A stretch of 37,419 nucleotides of DNA, from NCBI GenBank assembly GCA_964549155.1, contig CAZJUG010000003.1, positions 1 through 37,419 on the forward strand, read 5' to 3'. Positions 15,737-25,041 of this stretch are shown here, in pieces. The notes beneath the pieces were generated by a model. That model was not told the origin of the DNA and ran no database searches. It saw only the letters and a list, made by a program, of their open reading frames with translations. Position 1 is the first letter of the stretch. The number at the start of each line of letters is the position of its first letter. This stretch comes from CAKZRD01 sp964549155. GTDB lineage: Archaea > Nanobdellota > Nanobdellia > Pacearchaeales > GW2011-AR1. The translations under genes were made by a program, and so were the position numbers.

Positions 15737-15802
15737 GCAAAGGAATCATTGAGCTGTTCCTTGGCATTTATAGCGAAGGAGTCTCAAATGAAAATCCTTT
15801 GC
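15737..15802 (-). promoter_or_regulatory. Inverted repeat at the start of the chaperone operon
   Basis: GCAAAGGAATCATTGAG (15737-15753) faces CTCAAATGAAAATCCTTTGC (15783-15802), an imperfect repeat with 8 matching outer bases and TCATT/AATGA inside. A nested TCCTT/AAGGA pair sits between them. On the minus strand a TATATA box lies at about 15809-15815, so transcription should begin near 15785. The repeat therefore spans the start site and early leader: either an operator or, in the RNA, a leader hairpin. It is not the bacterial CIRCE element. Confidence 0.55.
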
Positions 15803-15907
15803 TGAACTTATATATTGATTTTTTATTTTTTTTGCCTCCTTAAATTTTATTCATTTTTTATAATACTTTACCTTTTATATATCTTTTTTCCCTATTTTGT
15901 TTAAATT

Positions 15908-15955
15908 AGATACTTTTTAAAAGATATTAGATAATTTTATAAACATAAAGTATCT
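15908..15955. promoter_or_regulatory. Promoter with paired operator half-sites, Lrp-type gene
   Basis: AGATACTTT (15908-15916) and its exact reverse complement AAAGTATCT (15947-15955) flank a TATA box (TTTTATAA, about 15935-15942) that lies some 25 nt before the ATG at 15965. The gene would be leaderless, and a dimeric regulator bound to both half-sites would block it. Autoregulation by the Lrp-type protein is the simplest reading. Confidence 0.55.
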
Positions 15956-15964
15956 CTAATAATA

Positions 15965-16483
15965 ATGGCAAATCTAACTTCAAGGGAGAAACAAGTATTA
16001 ACTGAATTACTAAAAGATTGTAGAACCTCTGACCAAGAAATAGCAAGAAGGCTTAAGACCTCAAGACCAACTATCTTCAAGATTAGGGAGAGACTTGAAA
16101 AAGAAGGGATAATAAAAAGATATATGCCTATTATTGATTTTGAAAAATTAAATCTTCATCTTCAAGCAGTAATACTTTATAGGTGGAAAGATTATTCAAA
16201 AACTACCGAGCTTGAAAACATTATTAAATTTATTAAGTCTCTACCAGAAGTGATATTATTCGTCAAAGGGGAGGGTATGGGTAGCAAGACAGACCTGATT
16301 ATCTCCATACATGAAGACATAAAAGATTATGAAAGATTTATCAGAAAATTAAAATATGAATGGAAAGATAATGTAGAAAATGTTGAGGTTTTTCTTTCTT
16401 CAGTTGATGGGATGTCAAAAGCATACGATTTAGCTTCTCCTGCTATACAGAAGATAAATGAGAAAGTGATTTATTCTAAGTGA
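15965..16483 (+). CDS. Lrp/AsnC-type transcription regulator
   Basis: A 172-residue DNA-binding protein. The N-terminal helix-turn-helix (about 4-50) reads LTSREKQVLTELLKDCRTSDQEIARRLKTSRPTIF and then the wing GIIKRYMPIIDFEKLNL, as in Lrp/AsnC proteins. The C-terminal part (about 60-150) has the alternating strand-helix layout of the RAM ligand-binding domain (LQAVILYRW, LPEVILFVKGEG, DLIISIHED). It is divergent from the chaperone operon with a 260-bp shared control region, so it may control that operon as well as itself, but this is inferred from position only. Its own promoter carries a 9-bp inverted repeat around the TATA box. Confidence 0.8.
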   Translation: MANLTSREKQVLTELLKDCRTSDQEIARRLKTSRPTIFKIRERLEKEGIIKRYMPIIDFEKLNLHLQAVILYRWKDYSKTTELENIIKFIKSLPEVILFVKGEGMGSKTDLIISIHEDIKDYERFIRKLKYEWKDNVENVEVFLSSVDGMSKAYDLASPAIQKINEKVIYSK

Positions 16484-16533
16484 GTCTTATTTCTGCTCTT
16501 TTTTTGGATTTTTGTATGCCTCTTTAGATTCAA

Positions 16534-16561
16534 AAAAGCTTTTGCTTAAGCAAAAGCTTTT
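16534..16561. terminator. Perfect 28-bp palindrome between the Lrp-type gene and aIF5B
   Basis: Arms of 14 bp, AAAAGCTTTTGCTT and its complement, meet at TTAA with no loop base to spare. It lies about 50 bp after the regulator stop and 25 bp before the aIF5B ATG. It could end the upstream transcript, or act as an operator for aIF5B, since it covers the place where a TATA box would be. Confidence 0.45.
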
Positions 16562-16585
16562 AACTGCTATTTTAATTAATTATTC

Positions 16586-18325
16586 ATGGTAATCAATAAT
16601 AATCTCCGCTCGGCTATAGTGACGGTCTGCGGTCATGTAGACCATGGAAAGACTTCAATACTTGACAAGCTTAGAGGAACCTCTATTCAAACAGGAGAAG
16701 CTGGAGGAATTACTCAAAAAATTTCCTTCACAACACTTCCTAAGGAAAAAATTATAGAAAGATCTGGAAACCTTCTGAATAAGTTTAAAATTCCCCTAGA
16801 GATTCCAGGATTCTTATTTATTGATACTCCAGGACATGCAGCATTTACTAACTTGAGAAAAAGAGGGGGAGCACTTGCAGATTTAGCTGTTTTGGTTATA
16901 GACATAAATGAAGGGATAAAACCCCAAACTGCGGAGGTATTAAACATTCTGAAAATGAATAAAACCCCATTTGTTATTGCATTAAATAAGATTGATAATG
17001 TCTCGGGTTGGAAAAGTGCAGAAACAAAACTGGTTCTTGATTCGTTGAATAGACAAGGATTAAATGTAAAACAAGATTTTGATGAAAAATTTTTTACACT
17101 TGTTGGAGCATTGCAGTCTCATAATATTGACCCTGACCTTTATATGAAAATAACAGACTTTACAAAAAATGTAGCCATTGTTCCTTGCTCGGCAAAGACT
17201 GGAGAGGGAATTGAAGAACTTTTGGCGATATTGTGTGCTCTTTCCCAAAAATTCCTGAAGGAAAGATTGAAACTTGGAGAGATTGGTAAGGGAATATTAT
17301 TAGAACTGAAAAAAGAAAAAGCATTCAATTATTTGGAATGTATAATTTATGATGGTCAGATAAAGGTAGGAGATGAGATTGCTATTGCTTCCTTTTCTGG
17401 GATAAAGACTGCGAAAATTAGAGGAATACAGGAAGCATTGCCCCTTAACAGAGGATTTGTCTCTGTTGACGAGGTCACTGCAGCGACAGGAATAAGAATG
17501 CAGGTTAATCTTAAGGAAGAAGTTTCGGCAGGAATGCCCTTCAGTGTTATAAAAGATAATTTTGAAGAATTGAAAAAAGAATTTGATGAAGAAATTTCTG
17601 ATGAAATCCGAGTTGATGAGAATGGAATAGTCGCTAAAGCAGATTCTTTAGGTAGTTTGGAAGCATTGCTAGTTTTACTTAAACAGGCACATATAGGAGT
17701 TGTAAGAGCGGAAATTGGACCAATAACAAAAAAAGATTTGATTTTTGCATCCACACTTGAAGATGAAAATAGAGTAATTGTAGGATTTAATGTTGAAGAA
17801 GGAGAAGAGTTCACAAAAGAGGAAATAGGGGAAACAAAGATTTTGTGTGAAGAAGTAGTTTACAAACTTGTGGAAGAAGTTGAAAAATACAGAGAGAACA
17901 AAAGGAAGGAGGAAGAAAGGAAAAAACTTAAGGAGCTTCCGTCTCTGACTAAAATCCATCTGTTAGATTTTGTTTTTAGAAATTCTAGTCCGGCTGTTTT
18001 CGGAGTTAAAGTTGAAGAAGGAAATCTTGTTAGGGATATTGAAATGATAAATGTTTCTGATGAAAAAATTGGGAGAATAAAAGCAATACAACATGAAAAA
18101 AATAGTATAGAAAAAGCAGAAAAAGGAAAAGAAGTTGCAGTTTCAATACCGGGAGTTAATTTTGAAAGACAATTGAAGGTCGGAGAAAACCTTTATTCTA
18201 ACTTGAGTGAATTTCAGTTTAGAAAATTTAAGGATAATAAGGATTTATTAACAACTGATGAAAAGAAGGTATTGCAAGAAATTTCAGCGATAAAAAGAAA
18301 AGCAAAAGTTACTTGGGGTATTTAA
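16586..18325 (+). CDS. infB: Translation initiation factor aIF5B (IF2-like GTPase)
   Basis: A 579-residue GTPase that promotes ribosomal subunit joining during initiation. The G domain shows G1 GHVDHGKT (16-23), a switch region with GEAGGITQKI, G3 DTPGHAAF and G4 NKID, then the SAKTGEGIEELL G5 region. Domain II (about 225-330), domain III and the long helix with a Glu/Lys-rich stretch (YRENKRKEEERKKLKEL) precede domain IV. Length is normal for archaea and there is no intein. Its last four bases overlap the end of the convergent cca gene. The start is the first ATG of the frame; no Shine-Dalgarno is seen. Confidence 0.96.
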   Translation: MVINNNLRSAIVTVCGHVDHGKTSILDKLRGTSIQTGEAGGITQKISFTTLPKEKIIERSGNLLNKFKIPLEIPGFLFIDTPGHAAFTNLRKRGGALADLAVLVIDINEGIKPQTAEVLNILKMNKTPFVIALNKIDNVSGWKSAETKLVLDSLNRQGLNVKQDFDEKFFTLVGALQSHNIDPDLYMKITDFTKNVAIVPCSAKTGEGIEELLAILCALSQKFLKERLKLGEIGKGILLELKKEKAFNYLECIIYDGQIKVGDEIAIASFSGIKTAKIRGIQEALPLNRGFVSVDEVTAATGIRMQVNLKEEVSAGMPFSVIKDNFEELKKEFDEEISDEIRVDENGIVAKADSLGSLEALLVLLKQAHIGVVRAEIGPITKKDLIFASTLEDENRVIVGFNVEEGEEFTKEEIGETKILCEEVVYKLVEEVEKYRENKRKEEERKKLKELPSLTKIHLLDFVFRNSSPAVFGVKVEEGNLVRDIEMINVSDEKIGRIKAIQHEKNSIEKAEKGKEVAVSIPGVNFERQLKVGENLYSNLSEFQFRKFKDNKDLLTTDEKKVLQEISAIKRKAKVTWGI

Positions 18326-19548
18326 ATAAAACTATAAGAAAAATTAACTTCCATCTCTTTTGAAACTCTTCCAGCTTTTTTAATGAACTCATCTAATTTG
18401 AATTTTTCCCGCGAATATGAAAATCCTTTTGAGAAAAATATTTCTTTTCTCACTTTTTTAAATCTCTCTAATGCACTAGTCATCTTCTTTTCAGGTCCTT
18501 TAATCAGGATAGTTTCCTTTTCTCTTATCGCTAGATAACCCCTGGATTTTTTACCTTGGGAGTATACAAATTCTGAGTATACTACTTCTTGCTCTTTTAG
18601 ATTTAATCCTCTAATTAAAAAATTAAAGAATTTCTTCATCTTTGTACCTGCAATATCCTTATTATCTCTATTGATTTCTAATTCTAACTTGATAACCTTC
18701 AATTTTTTTTCCCTTGCTTTTTCAAAAAATTCTTCTTCACTGAATTCTTCTATTTCAAAAAAATCTTTAGAAGGGTTCTTTAAAAACTGTTTAGCCGAAA
18801 TCTTGAGTTTTTCCAAACTCTCCTTGTTCAGTCCTGCACAAACATTTCTGTATTTATTTGTTGGGTCTATTAGGACGAGTGGAGAGAAAAGTTTACTTTG
18901 ATTTATTTCTCTAAATGCTTCCTTTTGATTTTTGAATTTTTTTTCAGGGTCTAAGAAAGTTTCTTTTTGAATTTTTTTTAGGAAGTTTGTGAAAGTTTTA
19001 TAGTAACAAAGAATTAGTTCTATTGCATAACCAGAGAATCCCTGTATATAACTTTCAGCCCCATATACATTCTGAGCCTTACAAAAAGCCTTAGTCAGTT
19101 TTATTTCTTCTAATGTTTTTTTATTTGATTTATTTTTTATATAGTTAACATGTAATGGGGAGAAATCGGTTACATTTCTATTCGGGATATTTGATGTTAT
19201 TTTAACTATTGGAATAAACTCAAAAATTATTCCTTCTTCTCTTAATTGAAAATAATCTCTTGAGCCATGAATTTTTTTTATGTCTAAATTTGACTTGATT
19301 AGTATCTTTTCTAATTTCTTCGTAGATTCTTCATCATTAAAAATCACAAAAATATCTACATCTTGCTCTTCTTTCCTTATTAAAGTCCCTTTTGCAAGAC
19401 TCCCTCCGATTAAAATTTTTTCATTTTTCAAATTCTTTTTTATTTGAACAATTATCTGATTCGCTCTTTTTTTTATGAAATTCTCCTCTTTTGGAGTGAG
19501 AGATATTTTCTTTGAGACCTCGTTTAGAACATTTTGTAGTTTGGACAT
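18322..19548 (-). CDS. cca: CCA-adding enzyme (archaeal class I tRNA nucleotidyltransferase)
   Basis: A 408-residue enzyme that adds CCA to tRNA 3' ends without a template. None of the three tRNA genes here encodes CCA, so the cell needs it. The nucleotidyltransferase head shows GGSLAKGT (48-55) and the metal-binding DVDIF (63-67). The central and body domains follow (SYIQGFSGYAIELILCYYKTF, LVLIDPTNKYRNVCAGL). The tail domain contains SRGYLAIREKETILIKGP. The length fits archaeal class I enzymes. It is convergent with aIF5B and divergent from the surface-protein locus, whose TATA box is only about 45 bp from its start. Confidence 0.94.
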   Translation of the reverse strand: MSKLQNVLNEVSKKISLTPKEENFIKKRANQIIVQIKKNLKNEKILIGGSLAKGTLIRKEEQDVDIFVIFNDEESTKKLEKILIKSNLDIKKIHGSRDYFQLREEGIIFEFIPIVKITSNIPNRNVTDFSPLHVNYIKNKSNKKTLEEIKLTKAFCKAQNVYGAESYIQGFSGYAIELILCYYKTFTNFLKKIQKETFLDPEKKFKNQKEAFREINQSKLFSPLVLIDPTNKYRNVCAGLNKESLEKLKISAKQFLKNPSKDFFEIEEFSEEEFFEKAREKKLKVIKLELEINRDNKDIAGTKMKKFFNFLIRGLNLKEQEVVYSEFVYSQGKKSRGYLAIREKETILIKGPEKKMTSALERFKKVRKEIFFSKGFSYSREKFKLDEFIKKAGRVSKEMEVNFSYSFI

Positions 19549-19590
19549 AGTAATGTGACTTAATCGTTATTTTTAAATCTTCGGCTAAAC

Positions 19591-19600
19591 TTTATAAATA
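19591..19600 (+). promoter_or_regulatory. TATA box for the surface-protein operon
   Basis: TTTATAAATA lies 20-29 nt before the ATG at 19620, the spacing of a leaderless archaeal gene. Confidence 0.65.
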
Positions 19601-19619
19601 GTGGATTCCTTCGGTTTTC

Positions 19620-20396
19620 ATGTTTAATAGGGGTTTGAAAAAAAGGGGGCAACTAACACTTTTTGTGATATTTGGGGTGTTAATAGTTATAGGGATAATT
19701 GCAATGTTTTTAATTTTGCCTGAGCCGGAAATGTTTAAATCTTCCGTCAGAGACCCCTTCCAAGAAATAAAGCCTTGTATTGCTGAAAGTTTGGAAAAAG
19801 TTCTTCCAGAATACTTTGAAAAAGGATTTTATTTCAATCCTGAAAGTTTTCTTATATATTCTGGAAAAGAGGTCTCTTATCATTGTTACACTTCTTCTAA
19901 GAGATCAATTTGTACAAGGAATGATGCTCAGAGTAAAACTAGAATTGAAACGGAATTAAAGGATAAAATAGCAGACGATATTGAACAATGTTTTATTAAA
20001 TTTAAGGATAATAATAAGAAGCATAGTCTAAATATGGGAGAGACTCAGTTAGATATAGAAATATTACCTGGGAGGATTCTAATAAAAACAAAGAAAGAGT
20101 TAGTTATTTCATTAGAAGGAGAAGAACCTGCCAAGTATAGTAAATTTGATGTTTCAATTAGTTCTCCATTATGGGATTTCATTAGTCTTTCAAATGAAAT
20201 AGTAAATCAAGAAGTTTCTTGTAATTGTCCAGATGAATCTTGTACTGCAGATACTATTTCATTAATGAAGAACAATAGAGATTATTTTATTAAGTATGAA
20301 GACCCCACTAGTAGGTCTGAAAAAGTTTATACAATTTGGGATGATTATGGAAATAAAATGATGTTTGCAGTTAAAAACTGCGATAGGAGTCCATGA
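19620..20396 (+). CDS. Pilin-like membrane-anchored protein
   Basis: A 258-residue protein with a short basic head, a KKRGQLTLF motif and a hydrophobic helix (about 13-33). This is the arrangement of class III (type IV pilin) signal peptides that many DPANN surface proteins share (KRGQ followed by a helix). The large outer domain has several cysteines (HCYTSSKRSICTR and CNCPDESC), which suggests disulfide bridges. Function unknown. It is the first gene of a two-gene operon; its stop overlaps the start of the next gene by four bases (ATGA), so the two products probably work together at the cell surface. TATA-driven, leaderless start. Confidence 0.65.
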   Translation: MFNRGLKKRGQLTLFVIFGVLIVIGIIAMFLILPEPEMFKSSVRDPFQEIKPCIAESLEKVLPEYFEKGFYFNPESFLIYSGKEVSYHCYTSSKRSICTRNDAQSKTRIETELKDKIADDIEQCFIKFKDNNKKHSLNMGETQLDIEILPGRILIKTKKELVISLEGEEPAKYSKFDVSISSPLWDFISLSNEIVNQEVSCNCPDESCTADTISLMKNNRDYFIKYEDPTSRSEKVYTIWDDYGNKMMFAVKNCDRSP

Positions 20397-23039
20397 TGAA
20401 AAAAGAGTTTTTTATGTTCTTGGGAATATTATTCTTATTTAATTTAGTTTTTGTCTCGTCTAATGGCTGTTGCTTTAATCCAGAGACAGGTTTTTGCTCA
20501 AAGAGTATCCCAAAAAACTCATGTGAAGGAGATTGGTCTGGAGATTCTTCTTGTTCAATTCCTGAATGTAATGAAGGTTGCTGTATCTTAGGTTTGAAGA
20601 CTAAGTATACAACATCAAGAACTTGTGAAATTGAATCTCAATCAAAAGGTTTTGGAGTTAATTGGTCTGTGATGAGCGAAGCTCAATGTTCCTCCCTATC
20701 GAAAAATAAAACCCTTGGAGCTTGTATTGTAGAAGATGGTCCTGATAAGGATTGTAAATTTATAGAAGAAAAAAGTTGTTACGGAACTTTTTATCCAGAA
20801 AAATTGTGTAGCGACCCCTCATTAGGAACAGATTGCAAGAAGACTAGCAAAACAAAATGTTTTGAAGATGGAAATATCTATCATGTAGATAGTTGTGATA
20901 ATAGAGATATTTTAGTTCAGAAATGTATTTACGAAGAAGGATTTATGTGTAAACAAAAAACATCTACAGAGGCATATTGTAGTGATTTAAATTGTGTTGA
21001 TAAGGAAGGAAATTCTAGACTTAATGGAGAAAGTTGGTGTATTGGATTGGATGGAAATATTTTAACTGCAGAGATATTTGGTTGGGGATTTGTTAGCCCA
21101 TCTGGAAAAGAAGGTGTTCCTGGAATGATGGACCATGTTGGGACTAGATTCTTTAGACAAGTTTGTATGGAAGGAGAAGTTGTAACAGAACCTTGTGCAG
21201 ATTACCGAGGAGAAGTTTGTGTTCCAGGAAGTATTGGCCAAACTAATGGCTCTACTCAAAATGATTCTAATGAAACTCAAAATTCATCTGGAAGCGATGG
21301 TTGGAGAGAGATTGGGGGGGCTGAATGTGTAGCAAATCCAGCAGATGAATGTTTTGCAATTACCGATGAAGGAAGTTGTAATTCTCATCCGTTTTGTTAT
21401 TGGTCTGTTCTTGTTCAACACATACCATTTGAACTGAGAGAGTCTCCATTAGTTAAAGATTTAAATCTTTCAATNNNNNNNNNNNNNNNNNNNNNNNNNN
21501 NNNNNNNNNNNNNNNNNNNNNNNNNNNNNNNNNNNNNNNNNNNNNNNNNNNNNNNNNNNNNNNNNNNNNNNNNNCAAATCAAACTCGTGGGGAGCACCAG
21601 GCTCTGGAGATTGTTCGGCATGTGGGGAAGATGGATTGCCTTGTTCGGAATATAGATGTCAAGCACTTGGTAAGAATTGTGAGTATACAGAACCTAATGG
21701 AATAAATACAGGAGTTTGTGTTTCATCTTCGGACTCATCGCCTCCAGGAATAAGACATGAAATTCTTCATGCGAGAAGTCCTGAAATAGAAATTCCTCCG
21801 AGAGAAGGTGTCTTAATAACACTTTACACGGACGATGAAGATTCTTATTGTACCTTTAGGATAGAAGGGGAAGACAAAAGTTATGAAACAGATGGAGAGT
21901 TTAATAGGAAACATGAAGTTATTCTGACAGTTCCTGGAAGAATGCCCTATGATTTGGATATTCCTGAAACTCCAGCTATAACAAGAGATGGAAAGTTTAA
22001 TCTTTTAGTCCAATGTGAAGATGCAAGAGGAAATGTGAATACAGATCCATACAAAATTGAATTAGTTGTAATGGATAGTCCTGATGAACTTCCCCCAATA
22101 GTTTCTAATTTCTCTCCTGTTTCAGAAAGTTTGATAAAATCTGGGACTACGACTCAAAAGATTCAGTTTAGTATAAATGAACCTGCAGAATGTAGATGGG
22201 ACTTTCAAGATGTTGAGTACGATTTAATGGGATTGGAAACACTAGAAGATGGAACTCAATCTAATGAAAAATATTTTATTTGTGATGATTTGTATTCTAC
22301 AGAAGGAATGAAAAATGGTTATTGGTGTTCTGGAATCTTGACAAATATCACGACAGAAATAGGAGAGTCTACTACATTTTATATAAGATGTAATGATCAG
22401 CCTTGGCTAGAAGGAAAAGACGACCCTTACTATAGTAGAAATGTAAATGATAAAAGCTTTGAATATCGTCTGAGACCTTCTTCCCCACTTGAAATTTCGG
22501 AAGTTTATCCTGTTTCAGGACAATTTGTTGTCGGAGGGGATGTAAAGAATATCACCTACACGGTAAGGACAACTGACGGAGCGGAGAGAGGAAAAGCAGT
22601 CTGTAAGTTTAGATTGCAAATTGGAGAGTTAAGAACTGGTTGGAAATTTTTTGATAGTACTAATTCTTCAAATCATGAGACTACATTGACAGCTACAGAA
22701 GGAGGAGATTATATTATGGATATTTTATGTGAAGATATCGTAGGAAATACTGCCAATGCAAATTCTAGTCTAAAGATAATCGTTGATAAAAGTCCTCCAG
22801 AAATGACTAGGATTTATAATAATCGAGGAAGCTTGAAATTGATTTTGAACGAACCTGCATCTTGTAAGAGTATAATTGATAAGGAATGTTCAGCCCTGGT
22901 CCAGAATGGAAGTTTAATGTCTAATTCTAATGGAAGAATGGAGTTCGCAACAAGTTTAGTAAAAGCTAGAAGATATTCAATAAGATGTGAGGATGATTTC
23001 GGAAACTCTAGATGTTGGAATAATATTATTTTTTACTAA
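20393..23039 (+). CDS. Large Cys-rich secreted surface protein with Ig-like domains (gapped)
   Basis: It starts with a signal peptide (about 1-24). Close to 30 cysteines lie in the 360 residues before an assembly gap (21475-21574), many in CC or CxxxC pairs. After the gap the frame shifts by one relative to the 100-N filler, and the same gene goes on (KSNSWGAPGSGDCSACGEDG). Then come several beta-sandwich, Ig-like domains with repeated cues such as SPPEMTRIY, LPPIVSNFSPVS, EPAECRWDF, LLVQCEDARGNVN and MDILCEDIVGNTAN. No membrane anchor or sorting tail is seen at the C-terminus. Likely a cell-surface or adhesion protein; the whole is near 880 residues if the gap length is right. It overlaps the pilin-like gene before it by four bases. 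The start could be either of two adjacent ATGs. Confidence 0.75.
21475..21574. other. Assembly gap (100 N) in surface protein gene
   Basis: A 100-N placeholder. The protein-like frames before and after it do not agree at length 100, so the true gap differs from 100 by one frame step. Confidence 0.99.
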
Positions 23040-23423
23040 CTAGTCTTTTTTAGATTTTATAGGATTGAGATCAATTATATATTTACCTTCTTCTAATTTT
23101 ATAACTACTGGTTTCCGATTCATTAGAGAGACTATATCAATCTCAAATTTTCCAGGACCTAATATCTGTATCGATTCTACATCTAAAACCACTGGAGAAA
23201 AGTCATCTTCAATTTTTAATATTTCTCTAACATCTTTTTCTATGCTGACCTTTTCTTGTTTTGTAAATTCCTTTAGGTTTAATTTTTCTTGATTCTTCCT
23301 TGCTTCTAAATTTTCATCTCTTATGAAAAAGAAAAACTTCCCCCCACAATTAGAACACCCTTCCAAGATTTCCTTGTTTGCCTCCTTAAGGATTCTTCCA
23401 CAATGAACACATTGATGAGCCAT
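23040..23423 (-). CDS. Zinc-ribbon protein, OapC/ArvC-like (COG3364)
   Basis: A 127-residue archaeal protein. The N-terminal zinc ribbon has CVHCGRIL (about 5-12) and GCSNCGGKFFFF (about 22-33). A charged helix and a C-terminal beta-rich domain follow (SIQILGPGKFEIDIVSLMNRKPVVIKLEEGKYIIDL). The layout fits the archaeal COG3364/DUF2072 zinc-ribbon family annotated as OapC/ArvC, whose role is not well established. The neighbours are surface and pilin genes on the other strand; its stop abuts the stop of the large surface protein gene. The promoter lies in the 80-bp divergent gap shared with the first pilin gene. Confidence 0.7.
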   Translation of the reverse strand: MAHQCVHCGRILKEANKEILEGCSNCGGKFFFFIRDENLEARKNQEKLNLKEFTKQEKVSIEKDVREILKIEDDFSPVVLDVESIQILGPGKFEIDIVSLMNRKPVVIKLEEGKYIIDLNPIKSKKD

Positions 23424-23504
23424 ACATATTATTAGATTGTAATATTTAAATATGTTTGTACGAAAACAAGAAAGTTTTATAAAGACATAATTATATAGAA
23501 AAGA

Positions 23505-23963
23505 ATGGCATTGAAAGAAAAAAGAGGATTATCCCCTGTTGTCGCAACTGTGCTTTTAATTGCACTTGCAATGGTTCTTGCAATGATTGTTTTTCTTTGG
23601 GCAAGAGGATGGATATCAGAACAAATAGAAAAAAAAGGAAAACCAATTGATGAAGTTTGTAAAAGTGTTTCTATAAGTGTTGATTCTAATAAGGCAGGCG
23701 ATTGGGTTGGTTTAACAATCATAAACCAAGGTTCTATTTATATTAGTTCTGTTGAAGTTAGGCAAGAAGGAGGAGGTTCATCAACTCCTGCAGTATTTAA
23801 TGTTAGCATTGCTCCACTAGGGACTAGTTCTGAAATAAAAGTTCCCTTAGAAACGGGAGCAGATAAATTAATTGTCTATCCTCAATTGGTTGGAAATGTA
23901 AAGGGGAAGAGTGAAAATAAAGTTACAACATGTTTAAATAGTGGAAAAGTTATAAATCTATAG
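23505..23963 (+). CDS. Archaeal type IV pilin 1
   Basis: A 152-residue protein with a textbook archaeal pilin head (PF07790-like): basic KEKRG, then LSPVVATVLLIALAMVLAMIVFLWARGWI (about 9-37). The prepilin peptidase would cut after the glycine ahead of LSP. The rest is a beta-rich outer domain. A TATA box TTTTATAAAG lies about 25 nt before the ATG, so the message is leaderless. It begins a run of three pilin-like genes and an assembly ATPase on the same strand, which together look like a type IV pilus or related surface fibre. The second pilin starts right after its stop. Confidence 0.85.
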   Translation: MALKEKRGLSPVVATVLLIALAMVLAMIVFLWARGWISEQIEKKGKPIDEVCKSVSISVDSNKAGDWVGLTIINQGSIYISSVEVRQEGGGSSTPAVFNVSIAPLGTSSEIKVPLETGADKLIVYPQLVGNVKGKSENKVTTCLNSGKVINL

Positions 23964-23982
23964 AATGAAAGGGGGTAATGAA

Positions 23983-24486
23983 ATGAAAACAAAGAAAGCA
24001 ATAAGCGATATTGTTTCAACTGTTCTGATAATAATGATTGCAGTTGCAGCAGTAGGTATTATTGGAGCGATTGTTGTTCCTATGGTTAGGAATAGCTTAC
24101 AGGGTGGAACTGCTTGTTTAAATGCATTAAGTGATGTTTCTATTGAAACACAAGGAACTTGTTTTAATCAGAATATTAGTGTTTGTGAGGATGGAACTAA
24201 TTCCTGTTCTAATATTTCTGTTCAAGTTAGAAAAGGTTCAGATGCTAGTGTTATTTTAGATAAACTAATAATACAGGTAATGGACTCAGAAGGTAATTCG
24301 GAACCTACGGAAATCGGAGCTACAGATGTTGGTCTACTTTCACTTGGAGGAGTTAGAACCTTCAAAATTGGAGGTATTTCAAACAATGCAAAGTCTATAA
24401 CTCTTGCACCTGTAGTGAAAATGGGAAATAGTGCTAAACAATGCGATGCTTCAACAAGCCCGATAGTATTAGTTCCGTGTAGCTAA
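23983..24486 (+). CDS. Archaeal type IV pilin 2
   Basis: A pilin-like protein of 167 residues from the ATG at 23983. It has a basic head KTKKA, then ISDIVSTVLIIMIAVAAVGIIGAIVVPMV as the hydrophobic assembly helix, and a Cys-containing outer domain (four cysteines in about 70 residues, then one pair near the end). I prefer 23983 to the upstream ATG at 23965. A GGGGGT ribosome binding site (23971-23976) is correctly spaced before 23983, and the extra MKGGNE of the longer form is just this site translated. It is co-transcribed with pilin 1, whose stop ends at 23963. Confidence 0.82.
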   Translation: MKTKKAISDIVSTVLIIMIAVAAVGIIGAIVVPMVRNSLQGGTACLNALSDVSIETQGTCFNQNISVCEDGTNSCSNISVQVRKGSDASVILDKLIIQVMDSEGNSEPTEIGATDVGLLSLGGVRTFKIGGISNNAKSITLAPVVKMGNSAKQCDASTSPIVLVPCS

Positions 24487-24528
24487 ATAAAATTTTTTTA
24501 TTTTTTTATTTAATTTATAACAAAAAAG

Positions 24529-25041
24529 ATGGAAAGAAAAATAGCCCAGATATGGGTTGAAACAGTAGTGTATACTTTAATGGGGATTTCTATAATTGGT
24601 ATTCTATTGGCTGTTGCAAAACCGAAGATAGATGAGATAAGAGACAGAATGATAATAGAACAAACTATTGAATCTTTCAACCAAATTAATGGAAAGATTA
24701 TTGAAATTCAAGATTCCCCTGGAAATCAAAGAACACTTGGATTGAAGTTATCTAGGGGGAGAATAACGATAAATAGTTCCGCAGATAAAATTACATGGGA
24801 AATTGAATCTAAATACCAATACAGTCAATCGGGGAGTTGGATAGAGTTTGGTAAGATAAAGGTATTGACTGAAACTGCAAATCCGTATAATGTTTTTGTT
24901 GTTCTAGATTACTCCAACTCATATAATATCAGTGTTTCCAATGAAGAAAAAAGTTTTGAAATTGAAGAATCCCCCACACCCTATAATCTTTTACTTATGA
25001 ATAAAGGTAATGGGAAAATTAATATTGAGGTAAGGGGATGA
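24529..25041 (+). CDS. Pilin-like protein 3
   Basis: A 170-residue protein with a short head MERKIAQI, then WVETVVYTLMGISIIGILLAVAKPKI (about 9-34), a hydrophobic helix with a conserved-type glutamate at its start as in type IV pilins. The outer domain is beta-rich and lacks cysteines. The end overlaps the start of the ATPase gene by four bases, which ties it to fibre assembly. It may be a minor pilin or the membrane anchor of the fibre. The basic cleavage motif is weaker than in pilins 1 and 2. Confidence 0.7.
   Translation: MERKIAQIWVETVVYTLMGISIIGILLAVAKPKIDEIRDRMIIEQTIESFNQINGKIIEIQDSPGNQRTLGLKLSRGRITINSSADKITWEIESKYQYSQSGSWIEFGKIKVLTETANPYNVFVVLDYSNSYNISVSNEEKSFEIEESPTPYNLLLMNKGNGKINIEVRG

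Noticed and set aside
15737..15802. CIRCE operator of bacterial HrcA
   Set aside because: The arms do not match TTAGCACTC/GAGTGCTAA.
16586..18325. Intein in aIF5B
   Set aside because: The G domain is continuous and the total length is normal.
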